Positions 28,941-39,110 of a stretch of 64,000 nucleotides of DNA are shown piece after piece. A program made the position numbers and the translations under genes. This DNA comes from Anaerolinea thermophila (GTDB lineage: Bacteria; Chloroflexota; Anaerolineae; Anaerolineales; Anaerolineaceae). The number at the start of each line of letters is the position of its first letter. Position 1 is the stretch's first letter. The notes beneath the pieces are model-generated. The model had not been told where the DNA came from, searched no databases, and saw nothing but the letters and a program-made list of their open reading frames with translations. Location: positions 62,001-126,000 of the forward strand of contig NZ_DYHZ01000002.1 in the NCBI RefSeq assembly GCF_020723905.1, in the 5' to 3' direction.

Positions 28941-29798
28941 TCATTCCTCCATTTTTTCCACATCAGGCAGGGGTTTGCCTGCCAGTTCAAATTTCAGCCA
29001 GCCTTCCGGCAGGCGCACGCAGAACTGCTCACGGTGATCAAGAACAGGAAGGTTTTCCTCCACCAGCGGCAGGGCGGAATAGGTGTTTCCCTCGCTGGAC
29101 CAGCCCAGAATGCGCGTCTTGAACAGACGCACCCACCGGGCAAGGTTGGGAATACGAGCGGCGGGGGCAGTTGCCACTACCCAGACGCCTGCTTCTGCAC
29201 CCTGTTTGATGAGCCAGTCCAGTTGCACGAGACCATCGTATCCCAGCGCCATCACCGATTCGAGATCGTCAATCAGGATGAGCACAGCAGGACCACCGCG
29301 AACCCCCATGCGGCGCTGTTCCACCAGTTCTGACATGGATTTCAGCCAGCGGGTGCAGGGTTCGCTCTCCAGGGGTTCAATGGCAAGGCAGTGGCGATCA
29401 GCGTTTTGATCACTGCGCCAGGACCACCAGCGTTCGGGTTGTGAAGACAGAATCAGGTATTGCAGGCGGTGAGGTGGATTGCAGGCAATGCCGCTCTCCA
29501 GAATACTGCGCAGAATGTCTCGCCGGGAGGCGCGGTGATCGCTGAGAATCAATACTGCACCGGGAGTAGGATCGTTCAGGTCTAACAGCACGGGTAAGCC
29601 GTCCTCGCCCACTCCCAAAAGGGTGGTGTTGGGTGGAAGTCGTCTCGGTGTGGCGGGACGCTGCCGGGTTCCGGAAGCAGTTTGGGCGCGTGATTGCAGG
29701 GAATCTCCCACACGCTGAGCAACACGCTGTCCGGTTTCCCTCAAACTGGGAAATGGACGCAGAGGTTGAAGCGGGGGCATGGGACGCATGGAGTTCAT
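28941..29798 (-). CDS. FtsK/SpoIIIE-like ATPase-fold protein lacking a recognisable Walker A
   Basis: Arrangement resembles FtsK-type core: GAVLILSDHRASRRDILRSIL in the Walker A region (no GxxxxGKS/T), Walker B-like AVLILIDDLESV, GVWVVATAPAARIPN sensor-like strand. Confidence 0.5.
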   Translation of the reverse strand: MNSMRPMPPLQPLRPFPSLRETGQRVAQRVGDSLQSRAQTASGTRQRPATPRRLPPNTTLLGVGEDGLPVLLDLNDPTPGAVLILSDHRASRRDILRSILESGIACNPPHRLQYLILSSQPERWWSWRSDQNADRHCLAIEPLESEPCTRWLKSMSELVEQRRMGVRGGPAVLILIDDLESVMALGYDGLVQLDWLIKQGAEAGVWVVATAPAARIPNLARWVRLFKTRILGWSSEGNTYSALPLVEENLPVLDHREQFCVRLPEGWLKFELAGKPLPDVEKMEE

Positions 29799-29827
29799 GA
29801 GTGTTTCTTTCTTTATATTTACTGATT

Positions 29828-29875
29828 TAGAACATTAGTTCTATTACAGTATACAGTGAATCTCGCGCTTGTCAA
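29828..29875 (-). promoter_or_regulatory. Promoter with SOS/LexA-like palindrome upstream of the FtsK-like operon
   Basis: Minus strand TTGACA - 16 nt - TATACT (29875 to 29848) followed by TAGAACTAATGTTCTA (29828-29843; perfect TAGAAC-N4-GTTCTA). Confidence 0.65.
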
Positions 29876-29943
29876 GTGGTTGTTAACAAAAAGGCTCAGT
29901 ATTTTCTGTACCCGGATGGATTCCACCCGGAGCCTTTAAACAC

Positions 29944-29973
29944 ACAGGGGAGAGGTGCATTCCTCTCCCCTGT
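29944..29973 (-). terminator. Strong hairpin downstream of the M28 gene
   Basis: ACAGGGGAGAGG TGCATT CCTCTCCCCTGT perfect 12-bp stem. Confidence 0.55.
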
Positions 29974-29998
29974 TCTGGTTTCCGTTTCTTGAAGGGGT

Positions 29999-31174
29999 TT
30001 ATTCCGGGCGGTCCAGTTCCTGAAGAATTGCCCAGGTAAAGGTTTCAGCGTCGCTGAGCGCTTGCGGTTCAAGCGCTTCAGGCACATCACTCATCTGATG
30101 CCAGCGCGCCGAAGTAGTCTCCCCTGATGGTGGGATGGCGCAAACTGTCAGAGCAATACGTCCCTGCAGGGTGGCGGGCAGGGCATCGGTATACGCCGTC
30201 CCGACTATCTCCTGACATGCCAGTGGTTGAGCGCGGAGCGCTTTCCGCGCCCATTTCAGCGCCTCCGGATGGGTGGGGTGTTTGAAGATCAGCCCATCGC
30301 GGGTAAGGATGCGCAGTTCGCCCGCGCCTACCTGATCGAGGATGACGTACAGGGCATTTTTGTCTACCTCTTCCGCATGCCGGTTGAGAAATGCCCGCAT
30401 TCCCCAGGCGCCGGTTTCCTCGCAGTCGGTCAACAGCACCCACACGCAGGTTTGACGGAGAGGCTGGTTCATCAGCCGTTCTGCCATGCTCAGAATTACC
30501 CCGATGCCCGAAGCGTTGTCGTTAGCGCCGGGCGTATGCGGGGTACGCAGGGCGTGCACCATCATCCCCGCGGCAAAGGACTGTACCAGGAAAAGGGGCA
30601 AAGCCAGTCCGCGCATCCATTCCCAGCCGGCGAAAGCCGCCAGCCCCAGCGCCAGTGTCCCCAGCGCCATGCTGAGGAAGCATCCTGTGACCAGCGCGCC
30701 GAATGCCTTCAACCACGCGCCGGTGGAATAGAACACCGGCGTACGATGAGTATCCAGATGGGCGCACAATACCACCGACCGGCGGGGTCTTTCCAGCGGA
30801 TCGAAGCGGGCAATCAGGTTAACCGTTTCCCGCCGCGGCAGCAGCGGTGTTGCCCAGTGAGGACGGAATTCGCTTTCTGCCAGCATTGCCCACACCCCCA
30901 GCGCATTGAGAACGGCTCCCACAGCGAAAAATCCCGATGATGCGCCCAGGAGAGCAAGCAGAGACCCCAGCGCGGCGGCTCCAAATGCCCACAGGAAGGG
31001 CAGGTACGTTTCCGGCACTCCCCGGAACGATTGCAGGCGTGTTTTGACCGCGCCGCAGGCTTCCAGGAGACGGGCGCACTCCAGCGCCGCATGACGCACC
31101 GCCGGAGAGCAACTGGCTCGCGCGCCGACGGTCGAGATCAGGTGACGAATATGGGTGAGACTGCGTGGTTCCAT
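29999..31174 (-). CDS. M28-family metallopeptidase with transmembrane segments
   Basis: VVLCAHLDTHRTP, GANDNASGIGVILSMAERL, LLTDCEETGAWGMRAFL. Confidence 0.8.
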   Translation of the reverse strand: MEPRSLTHIRHLISTVGARASCSPAVRHAALECARLLEACGAVKTRLQSFRGVPETYLPFLWAFGAAALGSLLALLGASSGFFAVGAVLNALGVWAMLAESEFRPHWATPLLPRRETVNLIARFDPLERPRRSVVLCAHLDTHRTPVFYSTGAWLKAFGALVTGCFLSMALGTLALGLAAFAGWEWMRGLALPLFLVQSFAAGMMVHALRTPHTPGANDNASGIGVILSMAERLMNQPLRQTCVWVLLTDCEETGAWGMRAFLNRHAEEVDKNALYVILDQVGAGELRILTRDGLIFKHPTHPEALKWARKALRAQPLACQEIVGTAYTDALPATLQGRIALTVCAIPPSGETTSARWHQMSDVPEALEPQALSDAETFTWAILQELDRPE

Positions 31175-31282
31175 GAGAATCAGTATAGCATGGGCAGAAA
31201 AAGAGGAAATACCAAAAAGGTTGATTCTGAGTCACGCCAGTCTTCCCTGTGTTAAAATGGGGCTATCAAGGAGGCTGACACG

Positions 31283-32107
31283 ATGAGTTTTTCCAAACGA
31301 TTAGAAGACGCCCGCAAGGGTTTTTTGAGCGGCAAACCTGAACTTTCGGCACAGGCACATGACCTGGAAACCATCCGCCGTGCCATGCAGCACCGCGAAC
31401 GCCATGCTTCGGCGGGGTCGGAGTACCTGGGCAGCATGGTGTACGGCGGGCTGGACGGCATCATCACCACCTTTGCGGTGGTGAGCGGCGTGGCAGGCGC
31501 CGGACTCAAACCCGAGATCATCATCATCCTGGGACTGGCAAATGTCTTTGCGGATGGTTTTTCCATGGCAGTTGGCGCTTACCTTTCCGAAAAGAGCGAA
31601 ATGGAACTGTACGAGCGCGAACGCCAGCGTGAATCGTGGGAGGTGGAGTATTTCCCCGAGGCAGAGAAGGAAGAACTGCGCCAGTTGTATCTGGCGCAGG
31701 GATACCCCGAAGAGGACGCCAACCAGATGGTGGAGATCAAGACCCGCGACAAAACCCGCTGGGTGGATGCCATGATGCTTGAGGAACTCAATCTGCTCCC
31801 CGCCGATACGAAACCGCTCACCAGCGCGCTGGTCACCTTCGGAGCGTTTGTGATTGCCGGTTTGCTCCCCATGATGGTCTTCCTGCTGGACTGGCTGTTG
31901 CCCTTCACCCTGAGCGGACAGAGCGCCTTCTGGATTTCGGTGGGCGTTTCTGCGCTGGCGTTGTTCGGTTTGGGCGCCGCCAAAGTGCTGGTGACCGAAC
32001 GTCCCCCCCTGCGCAGTGGGCTGGAGATGCTGGTGGTAGGCGGGCTTGCCGCCGCGGTGGCGTATCTGGTAGGCATGTTCCTGCGCAGTCTGGGTTTGAA
32101 CGGATAA
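31283..32107 (+). CDS. VIT1/CCC1-family transporter
   Basis: YLGSMVYGGLDGIITTFAVVSGVAGAGL, LANVFADGFSMAVGAYLSEKSEMEL. Confidence 0.88.
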   Translation: MSFSKRLEDARKGFLSGKPELSAQAHDLETIRRAMQHRERHASAGSEYLGSMVYGGLDGIITTFAVVSGVAGAGLKPEIIIILGLANVFADGFSMAVGAYLSEKSEMELYERERQRESWEVEYFPEAEKEELRQLYLAQGYPEEDANQMVEIKTRDKTRWVDAMMLEELNLLPADTKPLTSALVTFGAFVIAGLLPMMVFLLDWLLPFTLSGQSAFWISVGVSALALFGLGAAKVLVTERPPLRSGLEMLVVGGLAAAVAYLVGMFLRSLGLNG

Positions 32108-32145
32108 GTTCTCCCCCGGGAAAAGGCTGTGATATACTCTGCCCC

Positions 32146-33054
32146 ATGCGCATTGCCTGCTGGGGTGTGATTCTTGTGTTCCTGCTTGCCGCTTGCGGCG
32201 GGAGCGTTCCGCCTGCGGCGAGCCCCGCCGTGGTTTCTCCCGCGCCATCCCTGACCCTTCTGGGGGCGACGGGGATATCCCCGTCACCCTCGCCGACCCT
32301 TCAGGCTTCCCCCACATCCATGCCTGTTTCCACCCCCACGCCATGCCCGGAACGGCAGGGGCATTTTGAAGATGGCGAAATGGACTCACGCCTGATGGAT
32401 CGTCCCCTGTACTACCGCATCTATCTGCCGCCGTGCTTTGATGCCCGTTCCGACACCGCCTACCCGGTGCTGATTCTGCTCCACGGGCAGAGTTACCGCG
32501 CCGATCAGTGGGAACGGCTGGGCATGGGCGCCGCCGCCGACGCCCTGATCGCCGCCGGGCAGATGCGCCCCTTCGTCATCCTTCTGCCGGAAGAGTGGAA
32601 TACCGGCATTGCTCAGCGTGAAAGCCCCTACGGCAGGGCGCTGGTGGAGGAACTGCTTCCTTTCGTTGAATCGCACTACGGACTGTGTCGCGAACGCGCC
32701 TGCCGTGCCGTTGGCGGGTTATCCCGCGGGGCGGCATGGGCGCTGGATCTGGCTTTTGAGCATCCCGACCTGTTCTCGGCGGTGGGGGCGCACAGCCTTG
32801 CTCCGTATTACGGGCAGGAAACCCATCTCCGTCAGATCATCCTCTCCCATCCGGAAACGGTTTTCCCGCGTGTGTATCTGGATACCGGGCGCGCTGATCG
32901 CTACCGCGCGGAAGCCATCTCGGTGGAGGAGATGTTTACCCGCCTGAGCGTGCCGCACGAGTGGTATTTCAACGAGGGCTTGCATGATGAAGCCTACTGG
33001 CAGGCGCATGTTCCCGCCTACCTGCGCTGGTATACCCGTGACTGGTTGCCCTGA
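32146..33054 (+). CDS. Putative esterase (alpha/beta hydrolase), lipoprotein
   Basis: Lipobox LLAACGGS; YPVLILLHGQSYRADQWERLG, VGGLSRGAAWALDLAFEHPDLF (GxSxG), HDEAYWQAHVPAYLRWY. Confidence 0.82.
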   Translation: MRIACWGVILVFLLAACGGSVPPAASPAVVSPAPSLTLLGATGISPSPSPTLQASPTSMPVSTPTPCPERQGHFEDGEMDSRLMDRPLYYRIYLPPCFDARSDTAYPVLILLHGQSYRADQWERLGMGAAADALIAAGQMRPFVILLPEEWNTGIAQRESPYGRALVEELLPFVESHYGLCRERACRAVGGLSRGAAWALDLAFEHPDLFSAVGAHSLAPYYGQETHLRQIILSHPETVFPRVYLDTGRADRYRAEAISVEEMFTRLSVPHEWYFNEGLHDEAYWQAHVPAYLRWYTRDWLP

Positions 33055-33127
33055 GGTTGAGCGGGGAGAAGTCGGCGCGCTTCCCCTTGTATGAAGTGAA
33101 AGGGCTTCAGGGTGTGCCCAAAATAAA

Positions 33128-33166
33128 AAATCACCCTCTTCCCATTCAGGAAGAGGGTTTGATTGT
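33128..33166 (-). terminator. Intrinsic terminator of the GH13 gene
   Basis: CCCTCTTCC CATTCA GGAAGAGGG; minus strand followed by TGATTTTTTATTT. Confidence 0.75.
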
Positions 33167-33180
33167 TAATCTCTTAAGCC

Positions 33181-34806
33181 TTACGCGATTTGATAGGCAA
33201 TGCCGCTGACGGGCGGGAGGTGCAGTATCCAGCCGTCTCCTTCGCGGGTCAGAGCGTTCTTCGCGCCGTACAGTTCTTTCACCACCTGGCTGAAGCGTTT
33301 GCCGTCCAGATTCACCTCGACGGAGTACGCCGCCGGGTTGATTGCCACCAGCACGGTCTCATCGCCCTGTTTGCGCTGATAGACAAAGGGCAGTTTGCCC
33401 GCTTCGGCATATACCACCTCGAAGGCGCCGCTGGCTTGCAGGGCGGGGTGACTCTGGCGCAGGGCGATCAAGCGGCGCACGCGGTTGAGCAGAGAGTTGG
33501 GATCGTTTTCCTGCGCGGCAACGGTGGGACGTCCGGGGCGCTCATCCACCGGCAGGTAGAGATGCTCACGCGGCGCGGTGGAGAAGCCGGCATTGGCTTC
33601 GTCGCTCCACTGCATGGGTGTGCGCGATCCGGTGCGCTCGTACCCGCCCTCTTTGGAGGGCAGATTCAGCGTCTGCATGCCGATTTCATCGCCGTAGTAA
33701 ATGTACGGCGTTCCGGGCATGGTCATCAGGAACAGGTAAATGACTTCCAGATCGTCCCAGTCGCGGTTGATGGCAATGCGCGGGTTGATGTCATGGTTGC
33801 CGGTGGGGATGGCAATGTATCCCTTTCCGGCAATTTTGTTGTAGTGGTACAGGTACTCATCCAGAAATTCCATGATGTTGCCATGACCGGACTTATCGAA
33901 GAAGGCAAATCCGTAGGGGTCTCCGCCGGGACGGCCTTTGGCGTACTGCTTGCGCATCAGCGAGGTATAGCCGCGCGAGGCAAAGTGCAGAAGGAAGTCC
34001 ATGTGGTAGCCGCCCAGTCCAATGGCTACTTCGGGGTTGCTCCACTCGGAGACCATGGCGGCTTCGGGGAATTCGGCGCTCAGCCAGTCGTGAATCCAGC
34101 GCCAGAAGCGCGCCGTCTCCACCTGACCGGGGTCGTTCTTGACCAGCGAGCCAGCCATATCCACGCGGAAGCCATCGGCGCCCATTTCCAGCCAGAAGCG
34201 CATGATATTCTTGACTTCCTGGCGCACTCGCTGAGGTCCGGGGGCGGTCACGGGCTGCTGCCAGGGCTTGCGCGGATCGGGATGGGCAAAGCCGAAGTTG
34301 AGCGCGGGCTGGGAGTAGAAGAAGTTGGTCAGCGGGTTACCGTGGCGGTCGGCGTAGCCATGCACCACATGGAAACCCGGCTCATCCCAGCGCCAGGGGT
34401 CGTCATTCCAGATGTACCAGTCGGTGTACTCGTTGCGCTCGGCTTTGCAAGATTCCTTGAACCAGGGATGTTCGATGGAAGTGTGTCCAACCACCAGGTC
34501 GAGTAAGACGCGCATACCGCGCCTGTGGGCTTCTTCGAACAGACGGCGGGCGTCTTCATTGGTGCCATAGCGCGGGGCGATTTTGTAGTAATCGGCGACA
34601 TCATACCCGGCGTCGTAAAAGGGCGAGACGAAGCAGGGGTTGAGCCAGATGGCATTACAACCCAGCGATTTGACGTAATCCAGTTTGGCAATGATACCGG
34701 GTAAATCGCCAATGCCATCGCCGTTGCTGTCGAAGAAGGACTGGGGGTAAATTTCGTAAAAAACGGCATTTTCGAGCCATGCGGGCTTGGATGTGGATGT
34801 GTTCAT
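33181..34806 (-). CDS. GH13 alpha-glucosidase / oligo-1,6-glucosidase-like protein
   Basis: FYEIYPQSFFDSNGDGIGDLPGI, MGADGFRVDMAG, PTGNHDINPR. Confidence 0.88.
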   Translation of the reverse strand: MNTSTSKPAWLENAVFYEIYPQSFFDSNGDGIGDLPGIIAKLDYVKSLGCNAIWLNPCFVSPFYDAGYDVADYYKIAPRYGTNEDARRLFEEAHRRGMRVLLDLVVGHTSIEHPWFKESCKAERNEYTDWYIWNDDPWRWDEPGFHVVHGYADRHGNPLTNFFYSQPALNFGFAHPDPRKPWQQPVTAPGPQRVRQEVKNIMRFWLEMGADGFRVDMAGSLVKNDPGQVETARFWRWIHDWLSAEFPEAAMVSEWSNPEVAIGLGGYHMDFLLHFASRGYTSLMRKQYAKGRPGGDPYGFAFFDKSGHGNIMEFLDEYLYHYNKIAGKGYIAIPTGNHDINPRIAINRDWDDLEVIYLFLMTMPGTPYIYYGDEIGMQTLNLPSKEGGYERTGSRTPMQWSDEANAGFSTAPREHLYLPVDERPGRPTVAAQENDPNSLLNRVRRLIALRQSHPALQASGAFEVVYAEAGKLPFVYQRKQGDETVLVAINPAAYSVEVNLDGKRFSQVVKELYGAKNALTREGDGWILHLPPVSGIAYQIA

Positions 34807-34897
34807 AGAATACTCCTTTCTCTGGCAGGAATCATACCCTGTTTAAACAACTTTCCATGCTGATGAAACTCTCTGTTTCTTAAGAAGCCTTTCCCTG

Positions 34898-35701
34898 TTA
34901 CGGGGTTGGGCTGGGGATTGGCGTGGCGGTGGGGATGCGCGAGGCGTCCAGGGCGCGCACTTCCAGCGCTGTAAACGTTACCGTGAGCGGGGAGGACCCG
35001 GCGGCGCGGGCATACACCCCGATGCTCCCTTCCGTCCACACCGGGTCACGCACGCTGAATTGATACACGTCGTTGACGAACAGGCGCAGTTCCTGCCCTG
35101 CCATCCACACCCCCAGGCGGGCAGGCAGTAACCCCGAAGGCAGTCCAGCCACCGGCGTCCAGTCCTGCAGAAGGGCAATCTTGCCATCCTTCAGGCGCTC
35201 GGCGCGCAGGAAACCGCCGCAGTTGAACAGGAGACGGTAGCCATCCCGGGGAGAGGCGGCGCGTACCAGCACGCCGTACACATCTTCCGGACGGCACAGA
35301 CTTGCCTGAAGGGTGATCTCCAGATACCCTTCGCCGGGAAGGGTGCCGTTGCGCAGACTGGTTAAAATGCCTCTTTCGGCAGTCACCGCCAGGGTCAGTT
35401 TGCCGTGGCTCAGGGTGATGCGTCCGGCTTCACTTTCACCGGTCTTCCAGTTGTTGCCGGTGAAATCATCCCCTGCCACGACTTCGCCAACCCCCGGACG
35501 CATATCCAGTGTTGGCACCGGCGTGGCGGTGGGAATGGGGGTGGGGGTTTCGGTGGGGGGAAACCACACCGGCGTGAGGGTGGGGGTCAGCGTTGCCGTT
35601 GGGGTGTTAGTGACCCGCGGGGCGCTCTCCACTGGCTGGATGGCACATGCCGCCAGACCGAGCAGAACAATGCCCGTCGCCCACACTTTCCACAGTCTCA
35701 C
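34898..35701 (-). CDS. Lipoprotein with concanavalin/LamG-like domain
   Basis: GTG start overlapping the purA stop; lipobox LLGLAACAIQ; Thr/Pro-rich linker; ...GILTSLRNGTLPGEGYLEITLQASL...FNDVYQFSVRDPVWTEGSIGVYARA-like beta-sandwich. Confidence 0.6.
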   Translation of the reverse strand: MRLWKVWATGIVLLGLAACAIQPVESAPRVTNTPTATLTPTLTPVWFPPTETPTPIPTATPVPTLDMRPGVGEVVAGDDFTGNNWKTGESEAGRITLSHGKLTLAVTAERGILTSLRNGTLPGEGYLEITLQASLCRPEDVYGVLVRAASPRDGYRLLFNCGGFLRAERLKDGKIALLQDWTPVAGLPSGLLPARLGVWMAGQELRLFVNDVYQFSVRDPVWTEGSIGVYARAAGSSPLTVTFTALEVRALDASRIPTATPIPSPTP

Positions 35702-36987
35702 AGATCCACCACCTGCTCTCGCTCTGGACCAACGGAAACCTGACATACCGGAACACCGCACAGTTCAGAAATCCGCGAGAGGTAGCGCTGGGCTTCCATG
35801 GGCAGGTCGTTCCACGAGCGCGCACTCCGCACATCGCTCGTCCAACCGGGAAGTTCCTCATAGACGGGTTCAAAAGGCGAGAGATCGGCGGGACCCAGCG
35901 GCAGGTCGGTGTAAGTGGTCCCGTTGATGCGGTAGCCGGTGCACAGCAAAATGACGGGCAAGCCGGTCAGCACGTCCAGTTTGGTTACCACCAGATCGGT
36001 GATGTTGTTGATGCGCACGGCGTAGCGTAACAGTACGCCATCCAGCCAGCCTACCCGGCGCGGACGTCCGGTGGTGGTGCCGTACTCGTCCCAGGGGTTG
36101 GCACCGGTGCCGCGCAGGCGGGTTGCCATCTCGCCGCTCACCTCGGTGGGGAAGGGACCCGCACCTACGCGCGTCTGGAAGGCTTTGGTCACACCAATCA
36201 CGCGGGTGGCAGTGCCAGGACCCAGTCCCAGTCCCACCAGCGCGCCGGCGGCGGTGGGGGTGGAACTGGTCACGAAGGGGTAAGTGCCGTGATCCAGGTC
36301 CAGCAGGGTGCCCTGGGCTCCTTCTGCCAGTACGGTTTGACCGTTCTGAAGCGCCTGCCAGAGGAACAGGGAGGTGTCGGTAATGTAGGGGCTCATTTTT
36401 TCGGCGTAACCGGCGTATTCGTCGGCAATAGCCTGCGGATCGAGCGGTTCTGCCTGATACACGCCTACCAGCCACTGATTGGTCTCTTCTACGTGCGCCA
36501 GGATGCGTTTGTGGAAGGCATTGGGGTTGAGCATTTCTTCCAGGCGGATGCCGCGGCGGGCGGCTTTGTCGGTGTAGGCGGGACCGATGCCGCGCCCGGT
36601 GGTGCCAATCTGTCCTGCGCCGCGGGCGGCTTCCTGGGCGTGGTCAAGGGCGCGGTGCGCCGGCGTGATCAGGTGGGCGGCATGCGAAAGGCGCAGGCGT
36701 TCGGGCGAGGCGTTCACGCCGTTTTCCTGAAGCATGTTGATTTCGCTGAACAGCGTGGGCGGGTACACCACCACCCCGTTGCCAATCACTCCGATGGTGG
36801 TGGGATGGATGATGCCGGAGGGGATGAGATGCAGTTTGAAGACTTTTTCGCCCACCGTGACGGTATGACCGGCGTTGTCGCCGCCGTTGTAACGGGCAAC
36901 GATGTCGGCGCGGGCGGAGAGCAGGTCCACTACCCGTCCCTTGCCTTCATCTCCCCACTGTGTGCCAATAACGATTTCCAGGGGCAT
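35698..36987 (-). CDS. purA: Adenylosuccinate synthetase
   Basis: VIGTQWGDEGKGRVVDLLS, RYNGGDNAGHTV, GTTGRGIGPAYTDKAARRGI. Confidence 0.97.
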   Translation of the reverse strand: MPLEIVIGTQWGDEGKGRVVDLLSARADIVARYNGGDNAGHTVTVGEKVFKLHLIPSGIIHPTTIGVIGNGVVVYPPTLFSEINMLQENGVNASPERLRLSHAAHLITPAHRALDHAQEAARGAGQIGTTGRGIGPAYTDKAARRGIRLEEMLNPNAFHKRILAHVEETNQWLVGVYQAEPLDPQAIADEYAGYAEKMSPYITDTSLFLWQALQNGQTVLAEGAQGTLLDLDHGTYPFVTSSTPTAAGALVGLGLGPGTATRVIGVTKAFQTRVGAGPFPTEVSGEMATRLRGTGANPWDEYGTTTGRPRRVGWLDGVLLRYAVRINNITDLVVTKLDVLTGLPVILLCTGYRINGTTYTDLPLGPADLSPFEPVYEELPGWTSDVRSARSWNDLPMEAQRYLSRISELCGVPVCQVSVGPEREQVVDL

Positions 36988-37211
36988 GGGTTTTCCTCCA
37001 GAGGATGGTGCTTGCAGGACAGGATGACCGGATCGGTCTGATATGGCTCATCAGGCATACCCTGCATTCGCAGAACGCTGTGCATGGAGAGAACGGGATG
37101 CCATTCCTGTGGATGAAAGGTTCAGCCTGTCCGGCGTTCGATTTCATTATACCGAACTTTGACCGCAAAAAACGGGTAGCCAGTTGGCTTCAGAACGAGT
37201 ATCATGTGGGT

Positions 37212-38291
37212 ATGGCGATTGAAACGCATGATGAAGAAACGCTCTGGCAGGCGGTGATGGCGCGGGACGCCGCCCGGGACGGCACGTTTGTTTTTGCAGT
37301 GCGTTCTACCGGCGTGTACTGCCGTCCGTCCTGCCCTTCGCGTCGTCCGCATCGCGATCAGGTGCGCTTCTTTGCCACGCCAGCCGAAGCCCGCGCCGCC
37401 GGATTCCGCCCCTGTAAACGCTGTGCGCCGGATGACCCCCTGCCGCCCCCGCAGATGTGGGTGCTGGAAGTGTGCCGTCTGCTGGAAGAAGCCGGACGAC
37501 CGCTTCCATTGAGCGACTTGAGCCGCGCGGTGGGCATCAGTCCTTCTCATCTGACGCGCGGGTTTAAATCTGCGCTGGGGGTCACTCCCCGACAGTACGG
37601 CGAAGCCCTGCGTCGTCAGGCGCTGCGTCAGGAATTGCGGGCGGGTGACTCGGTCACGGCGGCGGTGTATGCCGCCGGCTATGGCTCTCCGGCGCGCATG
37701 TACGCTGGCGGAGCGGTCACGCTGGGGACCACACCGCATCACTACCGCATGGGAGGTAAGGGAATGGACATAACCTACACGCTGGTAGACAGTCCGCTGG
37801 GACGCCTGCTGGTGGCAGGCACGTCCCGGGGGATCTGTTTTCTGAGCATGGGCGATGAGGATGATGTCATGCTGGAGGCGCTCCGGCAGGAATACCCGCA
37901 GGCGCAGATTCGTCCCGCGGGGGAGGAAATGCGCGCCTGGGTGAGCGAGGTACTGGCTTACCTGCGGGGTGAATTGCCGGATGTGAGTCACCTGCCGCTG
38001 GATGTGCGCGCTACGGCGTTTCAGTTGCGGGTGTGGGAGGAACTGCGCCGTATCCCGTCGGGTGAGACGCGTACCTATGCGCAGGTAGCAGAAGCGCTGG
38101 GCAATCCCAGAGCGGTTCGCGCGGTGGCGCGGGCATGCGCTACCAATCCGGTCTCGCTGGTCACTCCCTGTCACCGGGTGGTGCGCGGGGATGGCTCGCT
38201 GGCGGGGTACCGCTGGGGGGTATCGCGCAAGCGCCGTTTGCTGGAACGGGAAAAGCAAATTGCCCGGTCCGCGCCAGAGCCAGAAAATTGA
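37212..38291 (+). CDS. ada: Ada-type bifunctional methylated-DNA methyltransferase / AraC-like regulator
   Basis: VFAVRSTGVYCRPSCPSRRPHRDQVRFFATPAEARAAGFRPCKRC, AraC HTH, VTPCHRVVRGDGSLAGYRWG. Confidence 0.93.
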   Translation: MAIETHDEETLWQAVMARDAARDGTFVFAVRSTGVYCRPSCPSRRPHRDQVRFFATPAEARAAGFRPCKRCAPDDPLPPPQMWVLEVCRLLEEAGRPLPLSDLSRAVGISPSHLTRGFKSALGVTPRQYGEALRRQALRQELRAGDSVTAAVYAAGYGSPARMYAGGAVTLGTTPHHYRMGGKGMDITYTLVDSPLGRLLVAGTSRGICFLSMGDEDDVMLEALRQEYPQAQIRPAGEEMRAWVSEVLAYLRGELPDVSHLPLDVRATAFQLRVWEELRRIPSGETRTYAQVAEALGNPRAVRAVARACATNPVSLVTPCHRVVRGDGSLAGYRWGVSRKRRLLEREKQIARSAPEPEN

Positions 38292-38298
38292 CCCGGGG

Positions 38299-39035
38299 CT
38301 AGCCGTTGCCGGTCTCTTTGCCGTTCATGGCGTGATGCAGGGAATGTAAATGCGCCAGAGCGATGAACAGACTTGCCAGTTCGACCAGAACCTGTTTGCG
38401 CTGTGGGTCGTCGGCAGGCGGCTTGCCTTCCTGGGGGTCGGCAGAAGCCATGGTCTGACGGTAAATTTCAGTCTCCAGCCGGGTGATTTCCTGTAAGACG
38501 CGGGCAATTGGCTCCAGTTCTTCCAGGGTGATGCCTTCCTGAGCGAAACGCTGAATCAGTTGCCCCATCACCACGCTGTCGGAGTGAAAGTGTTCGGGTG
38601 CCGTTTCACCATCCCGCGATGGGTAGATTAATTTCAGGGCAATCAGGTGCTCCAGTTGCGCATTGGTTAGCCCGGTTTTATGCAGTAATTCCTCGCGCGA
38701 AACCGTTTGTGCCTCACGGGTCGGCGCGCCGGACGGAAGACGCGGTTGCGTACTTCCAGCGCCAGGCTTAGCAGGTTTTCTTCCAGCGAGTGGGTGAGTA
38801 ATTCCCGAATCTGGGTCAGGGAAAGACCATAGCGCGAACGCAACTGATGAATCAGGCGCAGACGGCTGACCGTCTCGGCGTTGTAGTATGCCATGTTGCG
38901 CGCGGTCTTCTCCGGTTCGGGCAGCAGTCCTTCCCGAATGTAAAAGTTGATGGTCATGCGCGTTAAGCCAGTTAACCGCTCCAGTTCGCGCATGGGAATG
39001 CGATCTGGATTGCGTTTCTCTCCACCTTGCCCCAT
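38299..39035 (-). CDS. MerR-family regulator, split over two frames (frameshift near 38720-38745)
   Basis: N-terminal MerR HTH (ERLTGLTRMTINFYIREGLLPEPEKTARNMAYYNAETVSRLRLI) in the 39035 frame; continuation REAQTVSREELLHKTGLTNAQLEHLIALKLIYP... in another frame. Confidence 0.75.
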
Positions 39036-39110
39036 ACGTCCTCCACTCCATTTCTGTTTTTATTGTAACCGGAATCCATTCAGCGCAGGCGGGATGGGAA
39101 AAAAGGCAGG

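Noticed and set aside
33190-34506. 438-aa plus-strand ORF opposite the GH13 gene
   Set aside because: Antisense shadow ORF of a clear GH13 enzyme.
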